Shown here: in pieces, positions 1 to 8,812 of the stretch
Layout of the letters: every line of letters starts with the position of its first letter
Position numbering within the stretch: position 1 is the first letter of the stretch
NCBI GenBank assembly: GCA_023454175.1
Contig: JAEXRW010000008.1
Location: 1 to 64,000 of the forward strand
DNA length: 64,000 nt
Source: Bacillota bacterium
GTDB lineage: Bacteria; Bacillota; Clostridia; Christensenellales; JAEXRW01
Direction of reading: 5' to 3'
The notes under the pieces: model-generated
Databases searched by the model: none
What the model was told of the DNA's origin: nothing
What the model saw: only the letters and a program-made list of their open reading frames with translations
Program-made: the position numbers and the translations under genes

Positions 1-28
1 TAACCATGAGCGTATTCAACTTAAAACA

Positions 29-61
29 AAACTGACGCCGCTTGAAAAACGACGCCAGTTT
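29..61 (-). terminator. hairpin terminator downstream of the tRNA-Thr relic
   Basis: Read on the minus strand, two 12-base arms (50-61 and 29-40) pair with G-U wobbles at two places and are followed by a T-rich stretch (28 down to 21). It lies about 85 bases beyond the 3' end of the tRNA-like sequence and is better paired on this strand than on the other. Confidence 0.5.
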
Positions 62-144
62 GGGTAATTCAACGATATCCTGCGACAGGGGCTTTTTATT
101 AGTGTCTACTTTATCGGGTTCAGTCCATTTTGACTGGGGTTTTC

Positions 145-225
145 TGGTACGCCATCAGTGACTCGAACCCTGGACACCCTGATTACGAGTCAGATTGATT
201 TCTCCTATATGCCGGATTAGCCACC
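145..225 (-). pseudogene. degenerate tRNA-Thr(CGT)-like sequence
   Basis: On the minus strand there is a textbook anticodon arm: a 5-bp stem around the loop CTCGTAA, which gives anticodon CGT. A 5-base variable loop follows, then a T-arm with TTCGAGT and four of five pairs, and a 3' ACCA. The 5' side cannot form an acceptor stem with ATGGCGT, and no D-arm (TAGCTCAG-like) is present. The 3' half is therefore tRNA-like and the 5' half has decayed. It is probably a non-functional relic. A covariance search would settle whether an unusual functional tRNA remains. Confidence 0.5.
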
Positions 226-358
226 TTATTGTATGTTTTCTGCAATATTATGGACAATTTCAAGCCAGAAAGGTGCAGAAATGAGTACGTCATAAGTGTG
301 TCAATGTGCGACAGAATAGTAATAATAATTTACCGTCAGGAAAGTACAACTAAATATG

Positions 359-383
359 GAAGCTCCCTATAGTAGGGAGCTTC
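359..383 (-). terminator. perfect hairpin downstream of the beta-helix protein gene
   Basis: Two exact 11-base inverted arms flank a 3-base loop about 85 bases after the stop codon at 469. No U-tract follows on either strand, so it may act as an RNA 3'-end stabiliser rather than a classical intrinsic terminator. Confidence 0.4.
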
Positions 384-468
384 TGAATCATAGAAATTGT
401 GCTTTTTTGTTGAGGAGGCCGCGGACTGGGAGATTCCACGATCCCTCAGACCCGGTACATCCATTCCT

Positions 469-3400
469 CTAGTGCACCGTTTGGGCGCTGGAGAAAACTG
501 ATGTGTTGCCGGAACCGTCCGTTGCGAGCGCGGTCACTTGTTTGCCCGTCAAGGGCTGGCTGCTTTGATAGGTGAAGTGGCCTTCCGTGTCTGCACGCGT
601 AAAGCCGAGCGGGGTTACCTGCGTACCCTCTATCACATAAACTTCCACGAGGCAGCCCGCACCGGCTGTGCCTGAAACGGAGCGGTCGTCCGCCAAGCTG
701 ATGACCGGCGCCGCCAGATCCAGGTTGGCATTTCCCAGCAGGAGTATCAGGTTCTGCGGTTCGCCTGTAAAGGTATTTCCGCGGATCTCGTTGCCTGTAC
801 CGTAATCGATGCGCACAGCCTGTCCAGTCATATTGCCAAAGGTATTGCCCTGCACAAAATTCTTCAAAGCATGGTCTTTCAGGAATATACCGATGGACCC
901 GTTCCGGAATGTGTTTCCGGCTATATAATTGTCCGTGATGCCGGGATTGCTGATTTGTACCAGGAAGCTGCTGCCCGAAAGCAGATTGCCTTCTTCGGGC
1001 GTATATCCGCCTAGGATGACATGGCTCTGTCCCATGTATATAGAGATTCCTTTGTTGTTGGGGAGTGTTTGCCCGCCGCTGGAATCGTAGCCCAGCCGGT
1101 TTCCGAGGATGATATTGTCCGTCACACCGTAGCCGTTCATTTCGATTCCCGTATTGTTGCCGCTGATGAGGTTGCCCTCCCCCGCGGTTGTGCCGCCCAC
1201 GCGGTGGTTGCCAGATGTCCAGAGCAGTACCCCGTTCTGATTCGGGACGGCATGCATTCCGGTGATATCCGTACCGATATAGTTGCCGGTCATCGAGTTC
1301 TGATAGCTGTCAGGGTCGCTGAAAACGACCCCGAAGCCCGCGCCGCTGATGGTGTTGCGTTCTTCCGGCGTCGTCCCCCCTACCATGGTATTCATGGCCC
1401 CGGACTCAATGACCAGGTTGCTGATGGTGGACGTTTTCACCGCACTGGTACCCGTTATATCCAGTCCTATGATGTTGCCGATGATGCGGGTGTGGTCTCC
1501 CCAGGTATCCATGTTGATGAACTGGTTGCCGCTGACCACGTTGCCTTCTCCGGGATTCGTACCTCCGACAGTAACATAAGCTCCCCAATTCGAGACGAAG
1601 AGCCCGTCATAGTTTGGCATTGCCTCTGTACCGGTTACGTCTGTGCCCACCAGGTTACCCGAAATCAAATGGTTATTGCCGTACACATGTATACCATAGA
1701 GTTTGTTTCCGCTGGTCAGGTTGCCTTGCCCGGTCGGTCCGCTGCCTGTGTTGCGGCTACCGCCGATCTGGTTATACGACCCTTCCACCCGGATTCCATT
1801 TTGCGGGAAATGCAGGAGTTGTAGTCCCATTATCTTGTCATGGGAAGATTGTATGAGCAGCCCGTTTCCGTCCGAGAGTTCGCTGCCATCCAGTATCACC
1901 CCCGCGTTGCTGGCGTCAATGGTGATGTAGTCTGCGATAATCGTGGGGAGAGGGGTCTCCAGTTGTATTGTTGCAGGGCTACTCGGATCGAATACAGACG
2001 TGTCAAAGGTCACGCTGGTATTCGCCGCAAGATGCTCCAGGCAGTCTCTCAAGGTTCCGGGTCCGCTGTCCGCAGCGCTGGTTACTGCATAGGGGATCTC
2101 GGTTCCCGTAGCTTCTACAGTTGATTTGCTTTTTGTTAAGGAGGGGTTGCCGTTTTTTGAAGAAGGCGTGGGTTTCTCATGCAGCAACAGGGGCAGGGAT
2201 TTTTGTACGCCCGAAGCGGATACGCTTGATTCTGCCGATTCCGGCTTGTACTGGTAGATGCAGAGTCCTGCGTAGCTGTCGGCCACCAGCATCAGGTCTC
2301 CCCGGACGCAGCAATCATACGCCAAACCCAGCGTGGGCACGCTTCCCTGCAAGGCCGGATGCAAAGGATCAGATATATCCACGATCCTTATGCCGTTTCC
2401 AAGGGTGCTCAGGTAAGCTGTTGTCCCGTCTATGCAGATATCCATCACGCTTCCGGAAACGGCCAGCTCCGCCTTTTTCTGTGGGTTGTTTGGGTTTGAT
2501 ACGTCCACGATCCAGACGCCGGGGTCGGCGGCGGTGATCACGGTCGTGGGGTTGATGAATGCGATGGCTTCGCCGCTTGTATTTTTGGCAAGGTATGAGA
2601 TCGGCCTCATATCGCTTGGATTGGAGATATCCACCAGCTGGAGCTGGTTGCTGCTGGTCGTGATCAGCAGGTTTCCGGAGGAAGCGGCATTTATCGGATT
2701 TGTCATTTCGATTTTGTCGGCCACTCTTGGGTTCCTCGGATCGCTGACGTCCACCGATGCGTCATGAAATTCGCCGGGTATATAGATATGATCCTTATTC
2801 AGGGTCATTGATCGGAAGGCAATGTTGAATACAGTCTCATCGCCGGGGACTGCTCCGATTTTAGTGGGTCTCAGCGGATTGCTCACGTCGAAGATCACCA
2901 TCGGATATCGCGCATCCAGGTGGGAGGAGAGGTAAGCCGTCGTTCCGTTCACGATCACCTTGTTGGCGTAGCCGCCTCCTGTATCGTACCAGTAGTCGTC
3001 AGCCGGGTCGAGCCAGTCGCCCAGGTTGATCGCATGCATGCCCGAAAGGCCGCCCGCCACGTAGCCGGTGCTGCCGCTCAGGGTCACCCTGCGTCCGTCC
3101 AGTATGGGCATCCAGCGGCTGATCAGCTGCGGGCTCGACGGATTGGAAAAATCCACATTCATCAGCCCTTTTTCCTTGTCCAGCAGAAAAGCGCTGTTTC
3201 CGCTGAGCTCCCCTGCCACGATGAAGCCGCCCTTCGTATAGGTGGATCGTAGTGCGGGCTGCGCGCCCGAAATATTGTATAGCATGGCCCCGTCCGCACC
3301 ATCCATCACCAGCATCCCCGTGCCCTGTATCTGCAGCGCCATCGCCCACCCTGTAGTGGATGTGGTGCTGCTGAGCGTCGGTTCCAGCGGCGTGGAAAGA

Positions 3401-6120
3401 TCGAGGATGGATACGCCGCCCCACGCGCCCGCCATATATAGTTTGGTTCCCGCTGTCTCCGCGTCATATTGGAAGCCATTGAGTTTGATCAGCCCTTTTT
3501 CCTGTGGCGATGCGGGATTGCTCAGGTCCACCACCAATAGCCCGCTGCCCCCTGCGGCCACATAGGCGATATTGTTCCTTATGCTCACGTCATAGGCATA
3601 CGCCAGTGGGTATGCTTCCGCTACGGTGACGGGGTTCGCCAGGTTGGAGATATCGGCGATCTGTACGCCCTGCGGCCCGTCTGCGAGTACCGCAAAGTGG
3701 CCGCTGATCGTGGCGCCTTCGGTATATCCACGGGTATCGAGGCGCCCCAGGATTGAAGCGGATGCTGGATTTGAGACGTCCAGGATGACCAATCCGCCCG
3801 AGCCGCAGGAAACGAAAAGATGCCCGTTGCCGTCGCCGGTGATGTTTTCGGCAAATTGGGGCAGCAGGGGGCTGCTTCCCAAAACCTGTATCGCCTGGGG
3901 ATTGGTCACGTTGAAGATCATGATATGGAGTCCCACGCCTATATAAAGGGTATTGCCTCTCCGCAGCAGCGCTTTGGTGGTTCCGCCGATCTGGCCGGTC
4001 AGCTGCCAGCTTCCGGGGCCGGTATAGGGCGTATGGAGAGCCAGCTGCAGGGAAGCGGGGGCGCTGTATCCGCCGTATACCTTGGTCCCGCCCACCAATA
4101 CATAGGCCCGCACCTTGTAATGGTATGTTTTCCCGCTTGCCAGGCCCGTTTTGTCGCGGTATTTCTGCAGGCTGGTCGTCGCCACCTGCGTAAACGTTCC
4201 GGTTGAGGAGGTCGAACGGTAGACCTCATAACTTGTGGCGTTGGGTACGGGATCCCACACTGCGTCGATGCTGGTCAGAGGCACCTGGCTCAGGTTCAGC
4301 CCTGTCGGCGCCGCGGGCAGGATCGTAGCGCTTTTGTGAACGCTCGCCGTGCCGTATACCTTGCTCGCACCCACCATCACATAAGGCTTTACCTTGTAGT
4401 AATAGGTATAGCCGGTTGTCAGCCCGGTGTCCGTGTATTCGGTTCCGGTGATGGTGGCCGTATTGACGGGGACGGTAAACGATCCGCCGGAGGATGTCTC
4501 GCGGAATACGTCATATCCTCTCGCGCCCAGGATGCTCTGCCAGCCCAGCTTCAGGCTGTTATTCTGCTGGCCTGCCGTCACCGTCAGCACCGGTACCGGC
4601 CAGGCAGGCGTACCGGTCTTGTATTCGCTCCGTGGTCCGGTCAATGCGCCAAAGCAAGGCTCGATTTTGTAGTAATATATGGTCCCGGTAGTCAGGCCGG
4701 CGCCTTTGTTGTCATCGATGTACTCGCTGGGTACGACGCCCTGCGCTATCTTCGTGTACGGTTCTGCAGACTTCGTATTACGGTATACGTTGTACCCTGT
4801 GGCGCCTGCATCGTTCCAGTCCAGCTTCAGGCTGTTGTAGCTGCGGTTCGTTACCGCGAGTGTGATCACGGGCCAGTTCGCTTTTCCGGATTTGGCCGTG
4901 CAGAACGCGCTGTAGACCCTGCGCGTGTTTGCTCCCGACCCCACCACTTTGTAGGCGCGTACTTTGTAGTAATAGGTCCCCTTCGCCAGCCCCGCATCCG
5001 TGAACGAGTTCGTCAGGGCATCCTTGTATGCCGTCATGTTGCTGGACTTTGTGCCGCGCTGCACCTCATACCCGTCTGCGCCGCTTATGTTTGTCCATCC
5101 CAGCTGCAGGTTGTTGCCGTTTACTGTTCGTACGGTTAACGTGATTGTGGGCCAGGCCGGTTTTACGGATTTGACCCCGCTGTACGGTCCATAGCTGTAA
5201 GCGGTGTTCACAGCGGCATACGGCCTGACACGGTAATAATACGTATACCCGGCATTCATCGTTTGATCCGTATACGTGTTGCCGCTGACCTTTGCAAGAA
5301 CGGTATAGCCACGCGAGGATGAAGTACTGCGTGATACTTCGTATCCCTGTGCAGACGTTACCGCGCTCCATTTCAGCGATGCGGTGTAATAACCATTGCG
5401 CACGGCTGAAAAACTCACTATCTTCGGCCACTTGGGCGACGCGGTTTTGGTCACATAGCCTCCGTACGTGATGTTCACGCCCGGAGCCGTCGCACAATAT
5501 ACGCGCACCCTGTAGGAGTAGCTGCTGCCGGCTGTCAGGCCCGTATCCTGATAGGTCGTAGCGGACGTCGTTGCAAGGGTCTTATAGGCTGTCACGCCGG
5601 GGGCTTTTCGGGAGATTTCATATCCCGCCGCGCCTGTTACCGTCTTCCACGTGAGCTGAAGCTTGCTGTAGCTCGGGTAGGCGATCGTCAGCTTAGGCTT
5701 GCCGATTGCCGCGAATTCCGCGGTGAGCGCCCTGCTTTTTGTGACGGTGAAGGCATACTCCGCCGATGTCGATACGGTTTCTCTGCTCTCCAGCCAGCGC
5801 ACGAACCTGTACCCGTTTTTGGGTGTCGCTGTAACTTTTACCGTGTCACCGGGCATAAAAGGTCCCGAACCGGTGACGAAACCGGCTTTGGCTATGTTTG
5901 CTTTTGCAGTGATCGTGCATTGTGCTGCCGTTGTCCGCTTTTCCGCCTGATAAGCTGTGAGTTGGGTGCACAAATGGAAAGGGCCTATCGTGTCGTTGCC
6001 TTCCGGGCAATATTGGTAGTTGCCGGATTGTTGTTCTGCCTTTGCTGTTTCCGGTGTAATCGTAAATATCAATAAGGTACAAAGAACCGCAATGAAGAAG
6101 GTCCCGAAATGTTTATTCAT
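469..6120 (-). CDS. giant secreted Fn3 / LVIVD-propeller / right-handed beta-helix protein
   Basis: A secreted protein of 1883 residues. I chose the ATG at 6120 because AGAGGTG lies about 8 bases upstream and it directly starts a signal peptide (MNKHFGTFFIAVL...AKA). Next comes an InlB B-like repeat (about 65-140, with GYRFVRW). Six Fn3 domains follow (about 140-660), each ending in the YYYKVRAY-type strand. An LVIVD-type beta-propeller occupies about 690-1290 (repeats such as ILDVSNPASASILG). A right-handed beta-helix follows (about 1370-1750, repeats such as GEGNLISGNN), then a C-terminal Ig-like domain. No LPXTG or SLH anchor is visible. The role is probably extracellular binding or matrix structure; enzymatic activity of the beta-helix (lyase-like fold) is possible but not shown. 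Monocistronic. A longer start at 6162 is less likely. Confidence 0.85.
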   Translation of the reverse strand: MNKHFGTFFIAVLCTLLIFTITPETAKAEQQSGNYQYCPEGNDTIGPFHLCTQLTAYQAEKRTTAAQCTITAKANIAKAGFVTGSGPFMPGDTVKVTATPKNGYRFVRWLESRETVSTSAEYAFTVTKSRALTAEFAAIGKPKLTIAYPSYSKLQLTWKTVTGAAGYEISRKAPGVTAYKTLATTSATTYQDTGLTAGSSYSYRVRVYCATAPGVNITYGGYVTKTASPKWPKIVSFSAVRNGYYTASLKWSAVTSAQGYEVSRSTSSSRGYTVLAKVSGNTYTDQTMNAGYTYYYRVRPYAAVNTAYSYGPYSGVKSVKPAWPTITLTVRTVNGNNLQLGWTNISGADGYEVQRGTKSSNMTAYKDALTNSFTDAGLAKGTYYYKVRAYKVVGSGANTRRVYSAFCTAKSGKANWPVITLAVTNRSYNSLKLDWNDAGATGYNVYRNTKSAEPYTKIAQGVVPSEYIDDNKGAGLTTGTIYYYKIEPCFGALTGPRSEYKTGTPAWPVPVLTVTAGQQNNSLKLGWQSILGARGYDVFRETSSGGSFTVPVNTATITGTEYTDTGLTTGYTYYYKVKPYVMVGASKVYGTASVHKSATILPAAPTGLNLSQVPLTSIDAVWDPVPNATSYEVYRSTSSTGTFTQVATTSLQKYRDKTGLASGKTYHYKVRAYVLVGGTKVYGGYSAPASLQLALHTPYTGPGSWQLTGQIGGTTKALLRRGNTLYIGVGLHIMIFNVTNPQAIQVLGSSPLLPQFAENITGDGNGHLFVSCGSGGLVILDVSNPASASILGRLDTRGYTEGATISGHFAVLADGPQGVQIADISNLANPVTVAEAYPLAYAYDVSIRNNIAYVAAGGSGLLVVDLSNPASPQEKGLIKLNGFQYDAETAGTKLYMAGAWGGVSILDLSTPLEPTLSSTTSTTGWAMALQIQGTGMLVMDGADGAMLYNISGAQPALRSTYTKGGFIVAGELSGNSAFLLDKEKGLMNVDFSNPSSPQLISRWMPILDGRRVTLSGSTGYVAGGLSGMHAINLGDWLDPADDYWYDTGGGYANKVIVNGTTAYLSSHLDARYPMVIFDVSNPLRPTKIGAVPGDETVFNIAFRSMTLNKDHIYIPGEFHDASVDVSDPRNPRVADKIEMTNPINAASSGNLLITTSSNQLQLVDISNPSDMRPISYLAKNTSGEAIAFINPTTVITAADPGVWIVDVSNPNNPQKKAELAVSGSVMDICIDGTTAYLSTLGNGIRIVDISDPLHPALQGSVPTLGLAYDCCVRGDLMLVADSYAGLCIYQYKPESAESSVSASGVQKSLPLLLHEKPTPSSKNGNPSLTKSKSTVEATGTEIPYAVTSAADSGPGTLRDCLEHLAANTSVTFDTSVFDPSSPATIQLETPLPTIIADYITIDASNAGVILDGSELSDGNGLLIQSSHDKIMGLQLLHFPQNGIRVEGSYNQIGGSRNTGSGPTGQGNLTSGNKLYGIHVYGNNHLISGNLVGTDVTGTEAMPNYDGLFVSNWGAYVTVGGTNPGEGNVVSGNQFINMDTWGDHTRIIGNIIGLDITGTSAVKTSTISNLVIESGAMNTMVGGTTPEERNTISGAGFGVVFSDPDSYQNSMTGNYIGTDITGMHAVPNQNGVLLWTSGNHRVGGTTAGEGNLISGNNTGIEMNGYGVTDNIILGNRLGYDSSGGQTLPNNKGISIYMGQSHVILGGYTPEEGNLLSGSSFLVQISNPGITDNYIAGNTFRNGSIGIFLKDHALKNFVQGNTFGNMTGQAVRIDYGTGNEIRGNTFTGEPQNLILLLGNANLDLAAPVISLADDRSVSGTAGAGCLVEVYVIEGTQVTPLGFTRADTEGHFTYQSSQPLTGKQVTALATDGSGNTSVFSSAQTVH

Positions 6121-6162
6121 TTGCTGACACCTCTGTCTTTTGTGATATATTGAATGCTTCAA

Positions 6163-6430
6163 TCGTGATAGAAATAGCCGGAAGCATACAGCTGGCTATG
6201 GCTGATGCAACTCTATTTGACCTCCCGATCTACTCCTTGTATGATTTGTCATATTGTTCACTACATGCTACTATTATAGCATTATATGCTATTTTTTTGA
6301 TAGATTGGGAATAAAGTTATCCACCATTGCGCATCCATTGCTTTCCAGGGCGCAAAGGTCGTTGCAGTTCCTGATAAATGCGCCATGGCCCATTGGTAAA
6401 ACCTTTCGGTCAGGTCTTGGCTCGGCATTA
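6163..6430. other. AT-rich leader and promoter region of the beta-helix gene
   Basis: This non-coding stretch upstream of the 469-6120 gene contains two minus-strand TATAAT matches (6273-6278 and 6281-6286) inside an inverted repeat, ATAGCA-TTATA-TGCTAT (6276-6292). That arrangement would suit a -10 region covered by an operator. No convincing -35 was found. The open frame at 6282-6473 (minus) has no ribosome binding site and no recognisable product. Confidence 0.3.
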
Positions 6431-6517
6431 TTATTTCATAATTATGGTGCAATTTGGTTTGCATTTTGCACACTGTAATAATTACTTATTACCGTATCTT
6501 GGCATTATTGCTGTAAA
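6431..6517 (+). promoter_or_regulatory. regulatory box plus promoter, copy A (orphan)
   Basis: The conserved box (6431-6474, core GGTTTGCATTTTGCA) is followed 14 bases later by TTACCG (6489-6494), a 17-base spacer and TGTAAA (6512-6517). It has the same architecture as copy C before the XRE gene at 8347. No reading frame follows, although an AAGGAGGAGAG ribosome-binding-like sequence lies at about 6580-6592. It could drive a short RNA ending at the 6616-6639 hairpin, or be a relic of a duplicated promoter. Confidence 0.5.
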
Positions 6518-6606
6518 GATAATTGAGCATTGTATTAATATATCTTTGATAGCCGTACAGCGGCTCCATCGTAGTCCTTGAAGGAGGAGAGATTCATAGC
6601 GGTTTT

Positions 6607-6639
6607 ATAAAAAAAGAGGAACGGTCAATACCGTCCCTC
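6607..6639 (-). terminator. intrinsic terminator of the WG-repeat lipoprotein gene
   Basis: On the minus strand a 10-bp stem (6630-6639 with 6616-6625) with a 4-base loop is followed by an uninterrupted T-run (6615-6609). It lies about 33 bases beyond the stop codon at 6672. Confidence 0.85.
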
Positions 6640-6671
6640 CTGAAAATAAATGTTTATTCCAAGTCATTGTC

Positions 6672-8030
6672 CTATTTGGTAAAGGGCAGCGCGTCTGTCA
6701 CGTCTTTGAGTTCCGCCACCGTCTTGCCGGTCTTGTCAATGATGGTGTACTGGATATTCGCTATGTCCCCCTTGGCCACGGCCGCGTAGCCGAAGTTGAA
6801 CATGTTGGCCTTGAAATAGTCGAACGGGATCACGACTTTGCCGGTCTTGTCGATATAGCCATATGTCTTATCCATCGAGGTGTAATTTTTGCCCTTGAAT
6901 ACGCAGCACATCCCGTCTGAAAATCCCTGGCAGACCTTCCATTCGGTCTGGGCCGGTATTGCAAAGTTCCCCGTCGTATCGATGAATCCCTGCGGCCAGA
7001 AGCCATCGTCGGTATTGGGCAGTGATACGTCACAAAGCGGGTATAAACCCTCCTGGAATGCGTCCGCGCCGATGGGCGAGTAGTCACTGGACATATGCGC
7101 ATCTTTGGATCCCGGTACGCTCGCCACTGTCTTCCCGCTCTTGTCGATGATCCCGAATGCGTACCCGATCCGAGCCGGGGCTGTCCCATCCTTGAAATCC
7201 CCCTGTACATAGACCGCCGTATTTTCCGTGGAGAGGATCCATTTCCCCGTTTTGTCGATGAATCCGCCATTCTTGTATTTTCCGCTGCTCTGCACACGTG
7301 CGACCCCCTCGGAAAAAGGGCCGGTCCAGCTGAAACCAGGCACGATGACCACGTTTCCGGTTTTATCGATGTAGCCATAGTTGCTGTCGTACTTGTTGGC
7401 CGATTCCGAAAGGTTTACCGCGGCAAGTCCTTCCTGGAAGGGCTCCGCGCCTTTGTATTTTGGCTCGATCACGATCTTGCCGGTAGTGTCGGCATATCCG
7501 AATAGATCCCCCGTGTCCGTTATGATGGTGTCGCCGTTGGCGTCTTTTGCGATGATGATCATGCCGTCAAAAATCGTACAGCCGCTGGCTATCTTGTCCG
7601 GCAGCGGATAGGTGGTTGGATGGATAGGTTGGATCACTTCGATCCCTTTTTCAAATTTGGCTATGACGTCGTTGCTCTTGTTGATCAGCTGCCATTCGCC
7701 GCTCTCCAGCTGTACCGTGGCCACATTGTCTACGAAGGGGTATACTTTCGTGTACTGCGGCGCGATGACCCATTCGCCTTTTGTGTTGATATACCCCCAG
7801 AGATAGATGTCCTGCGCCCCTGCCACCGGTTCGTCCGCTGCCGCCTTAACGGTCGCATACTGCTTGGTGCCGTCGTCTGCGATGGGTTCATCGCCCGCGG
7901 GCGGCGGGTCGTCGCCTTCTACGGCCTGTACAGGCGGTATGGATGCCGGTGCAGTGTTTCCCGTCCCCCCGCAGCCCGCCAAAATAAAAATGCATAAAAC
8001 CAATAACAATGCCGTTAATTGTCTTTTCAC
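6672..8030 (-). CDS. WG-repeat lipoprotein
   Basis: A secreted lipoprotein of about 452 residues. The lipobox is LAGC near residue 20, after a short hydrophobic signal. It is followed by a Pro/Asp/Ala-rich linker and then six or seven WG (KWG) repeats of about 45-60 residues, each of the form YGYIDKTGKVVIP.(Y/F)..A..F..G.A.V. Repeats of this kind usually form beta-rich extracellular or periplasmic surfaces; the ligand is unknown. Start choice: AGGAGG ends 8 bases before a GTG at 8030 but only 2 bases before the ATG at 8036, so GTG is preferred. The gene is divergent from the XRE/LRR-kinase pair, with a 316-base control region between them, so co-regulation is possible. It ends at a good terminator. 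Confidence 0.85.
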   Translation of the reverse strand: MKRQLTALLLVLCIFILAGCGGTGNTAPASIPPVQAVEGDDPPPAGDEPIADDGTKQYATVKAAADEPVAGAQDIYLWGYINTKGEWVIAPQYTKVYPFVDNVATVQLESGEWQLINKSNDVIAKFEKGIEVIQPIHPTTYPLPDKIASGCTIFDGMIIIAKDANGDTIITDTGDLFGYADTTGKIVIEPKYKGAEPFQEGLAAVNLSESANKYDSNYGYIDKTGNVVIVPGFSWTGPFSEGVARVQSSGKYKNGGFIDKTGKWILSTENTAVYVQGDFKDGTAPARIGYAFGIIDKSGKTVASVPGSKDAHMSSDYSPIGADAFQEGLYPLCDVSLPNTDDGFWPQGFIDTTGNFAIPAQTEWKVCQGFSDGMCCVFKGKNYTSMDKTYGYIDKTGKVVIPFDYFKANMFNFGYAAVAKGDIANIQYTIIDKTGKTVAELKDVTDALPFTK

Positions 8031-8113
8031 CTGCATGACCTCCTCTTAGGAAATTTGAATGATCGTTATTCCAGTTCGATATCCAGCTCCCGTAATATAT
8101 TGGATCGAAATGA

Positions 8114-8157
8114 TTATTTCATGATTAGGGGGTGATTTGGTTTGCATTTTGCACACT
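8114..8157 (+). promoter_or_regulatory. regulatory box, copy B
   Basis: The second copy of the 44-base box (core GGTTTGCATTTTGCA, then CACT), exactly 100 bases upstream of copy C. The promoter behind it is damaged. TTGCCG (8170-8175) is followed by TATAGT only 9 bases later, which looks like an 8-base deletion relative to copy C. Box B therefore probably acts as an upstream binding site rather than with its own promoter. Confidence 0.6.
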
Positions 8158-8213
8158 ATAAATATTTTGTTGCCGCATCCGGTCTATAGTAGTGATTGAG
8201 CATAAGAGAAATA

Positions 8214-8300
8214 TTATTTCATAATAATGGTTACATTTGGTTTGCATTTTGCATACTTTACTGATTCTTTATTGCCATGTCCTTCCTGCATGACTATAAT
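8214..8300 (+). promoter_or_regulatory. regulatory box copy C and sigma-A promoter of the XRE/kinase operon
   Basis: The box (8214-8257, core GGTTTGCATTTTGCA, contains the palindrome TGCA-TTT-TGCA) is followed 14 bases later by TTGCCA (8272-8277), a 17-base spacer and TATAAT (8295-8300). The predicted transcript start, near 8307, leaves a leader of about 40 bases before the ATG at 8347. The box sits where a class I activator or an upstream operator would bind. The XRE protein encoded next to it is the obvious candidate to bind it. Confidence 0.7.
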
Positions 8301-8346
8301 GGAGATTGAACAGATCACATGATTATCTTTTATAGTTGGATGCCGT

Positions 8347-8805
8347 ATGGATGACAAGGATCATAAAAAGGATGGGCAATACGCGGTTGATACCGAGGAA
8401 CTGCTCCGGCTGCTGAAGGATACCCGGTCTATAGAGGGCTTTTACCAGCAGACGGGAGAGAGCCTCTCCGATCTCAGCACATCTGAATATCTTGCACAGC
8501 TGATGGAGCAGCACGGGCTGCAAAAACAGGAAGTGATCGAAAAGGCCAATCTGGAGCGTTCCTCCGGCTATCAGATATTCTCCGGGCGGCGCAACCCCAA
8601 GCGTGATTCTCTGTTGCGCATCGCGCTTGTGATGAAGCTTTCACTGGGTGAAACGCAGCGGCTGCTGAAGATTGCGCAGCGCGGCGAGCTTTATCCGAAA
8701 AACAGGAGGGATGCCGCCATCGTGTATTGCATCCATCATGGGTTGAACCTGATCGATACCGAGATGCTCCTGGAAGGCATTGGCGAGCCCTTGCTCAGCA
8801 AATGA
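8347..8805 (+). CDS. XRE-like helix-turn-helix regulator paired with LRR kinase (copy 1)
   Basis: A 152-residue cytoplasmic protein. The middle part (about 45-110) fits a lambda-repressor/XRE-like HTH, with a recognition-helix region SSGYQIFSGRRNPKRDSLLRIA. It is flanked by an N-terminal motif (DTEELLRLLKDTRSIEGF) and a C-terminal helical part (RRDAAIVYCI...LLEGIGEPLL). Both flanks are conserved in the paralogue at 46016-46471. The gene is followed after 7 bases by a membrane Ser/Thr kinase gene, so the two are one operon. The kinase may phosphorylate this protein and change its DNA binding (inference). The ribosome binding site is weak. It is preceded by boxes B and C. Confidence 0.85.
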   Translation: MDDKDHKKDGQYAVDTEELLRLLKDTRSIEGFYQQTGESLSDLSTSEYLAQLMEQHGLQKQEVIEKANLERSSGYQIFSGRRNPKRDSLLRIALVMKLSLGETQRLLKIAQRGELYPKNRRDAAIVYCIHHGLNLIDTEMLLEGIGEPLLSK

Positions 8806-8812
8806 GTTTTAG

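Noticed and set aside
6282..6473. Minus-strand 63-codon frame in the intergenic region
   Set aside because: No ribosome binding site, overlaps the regulatory box, and no family recognised.
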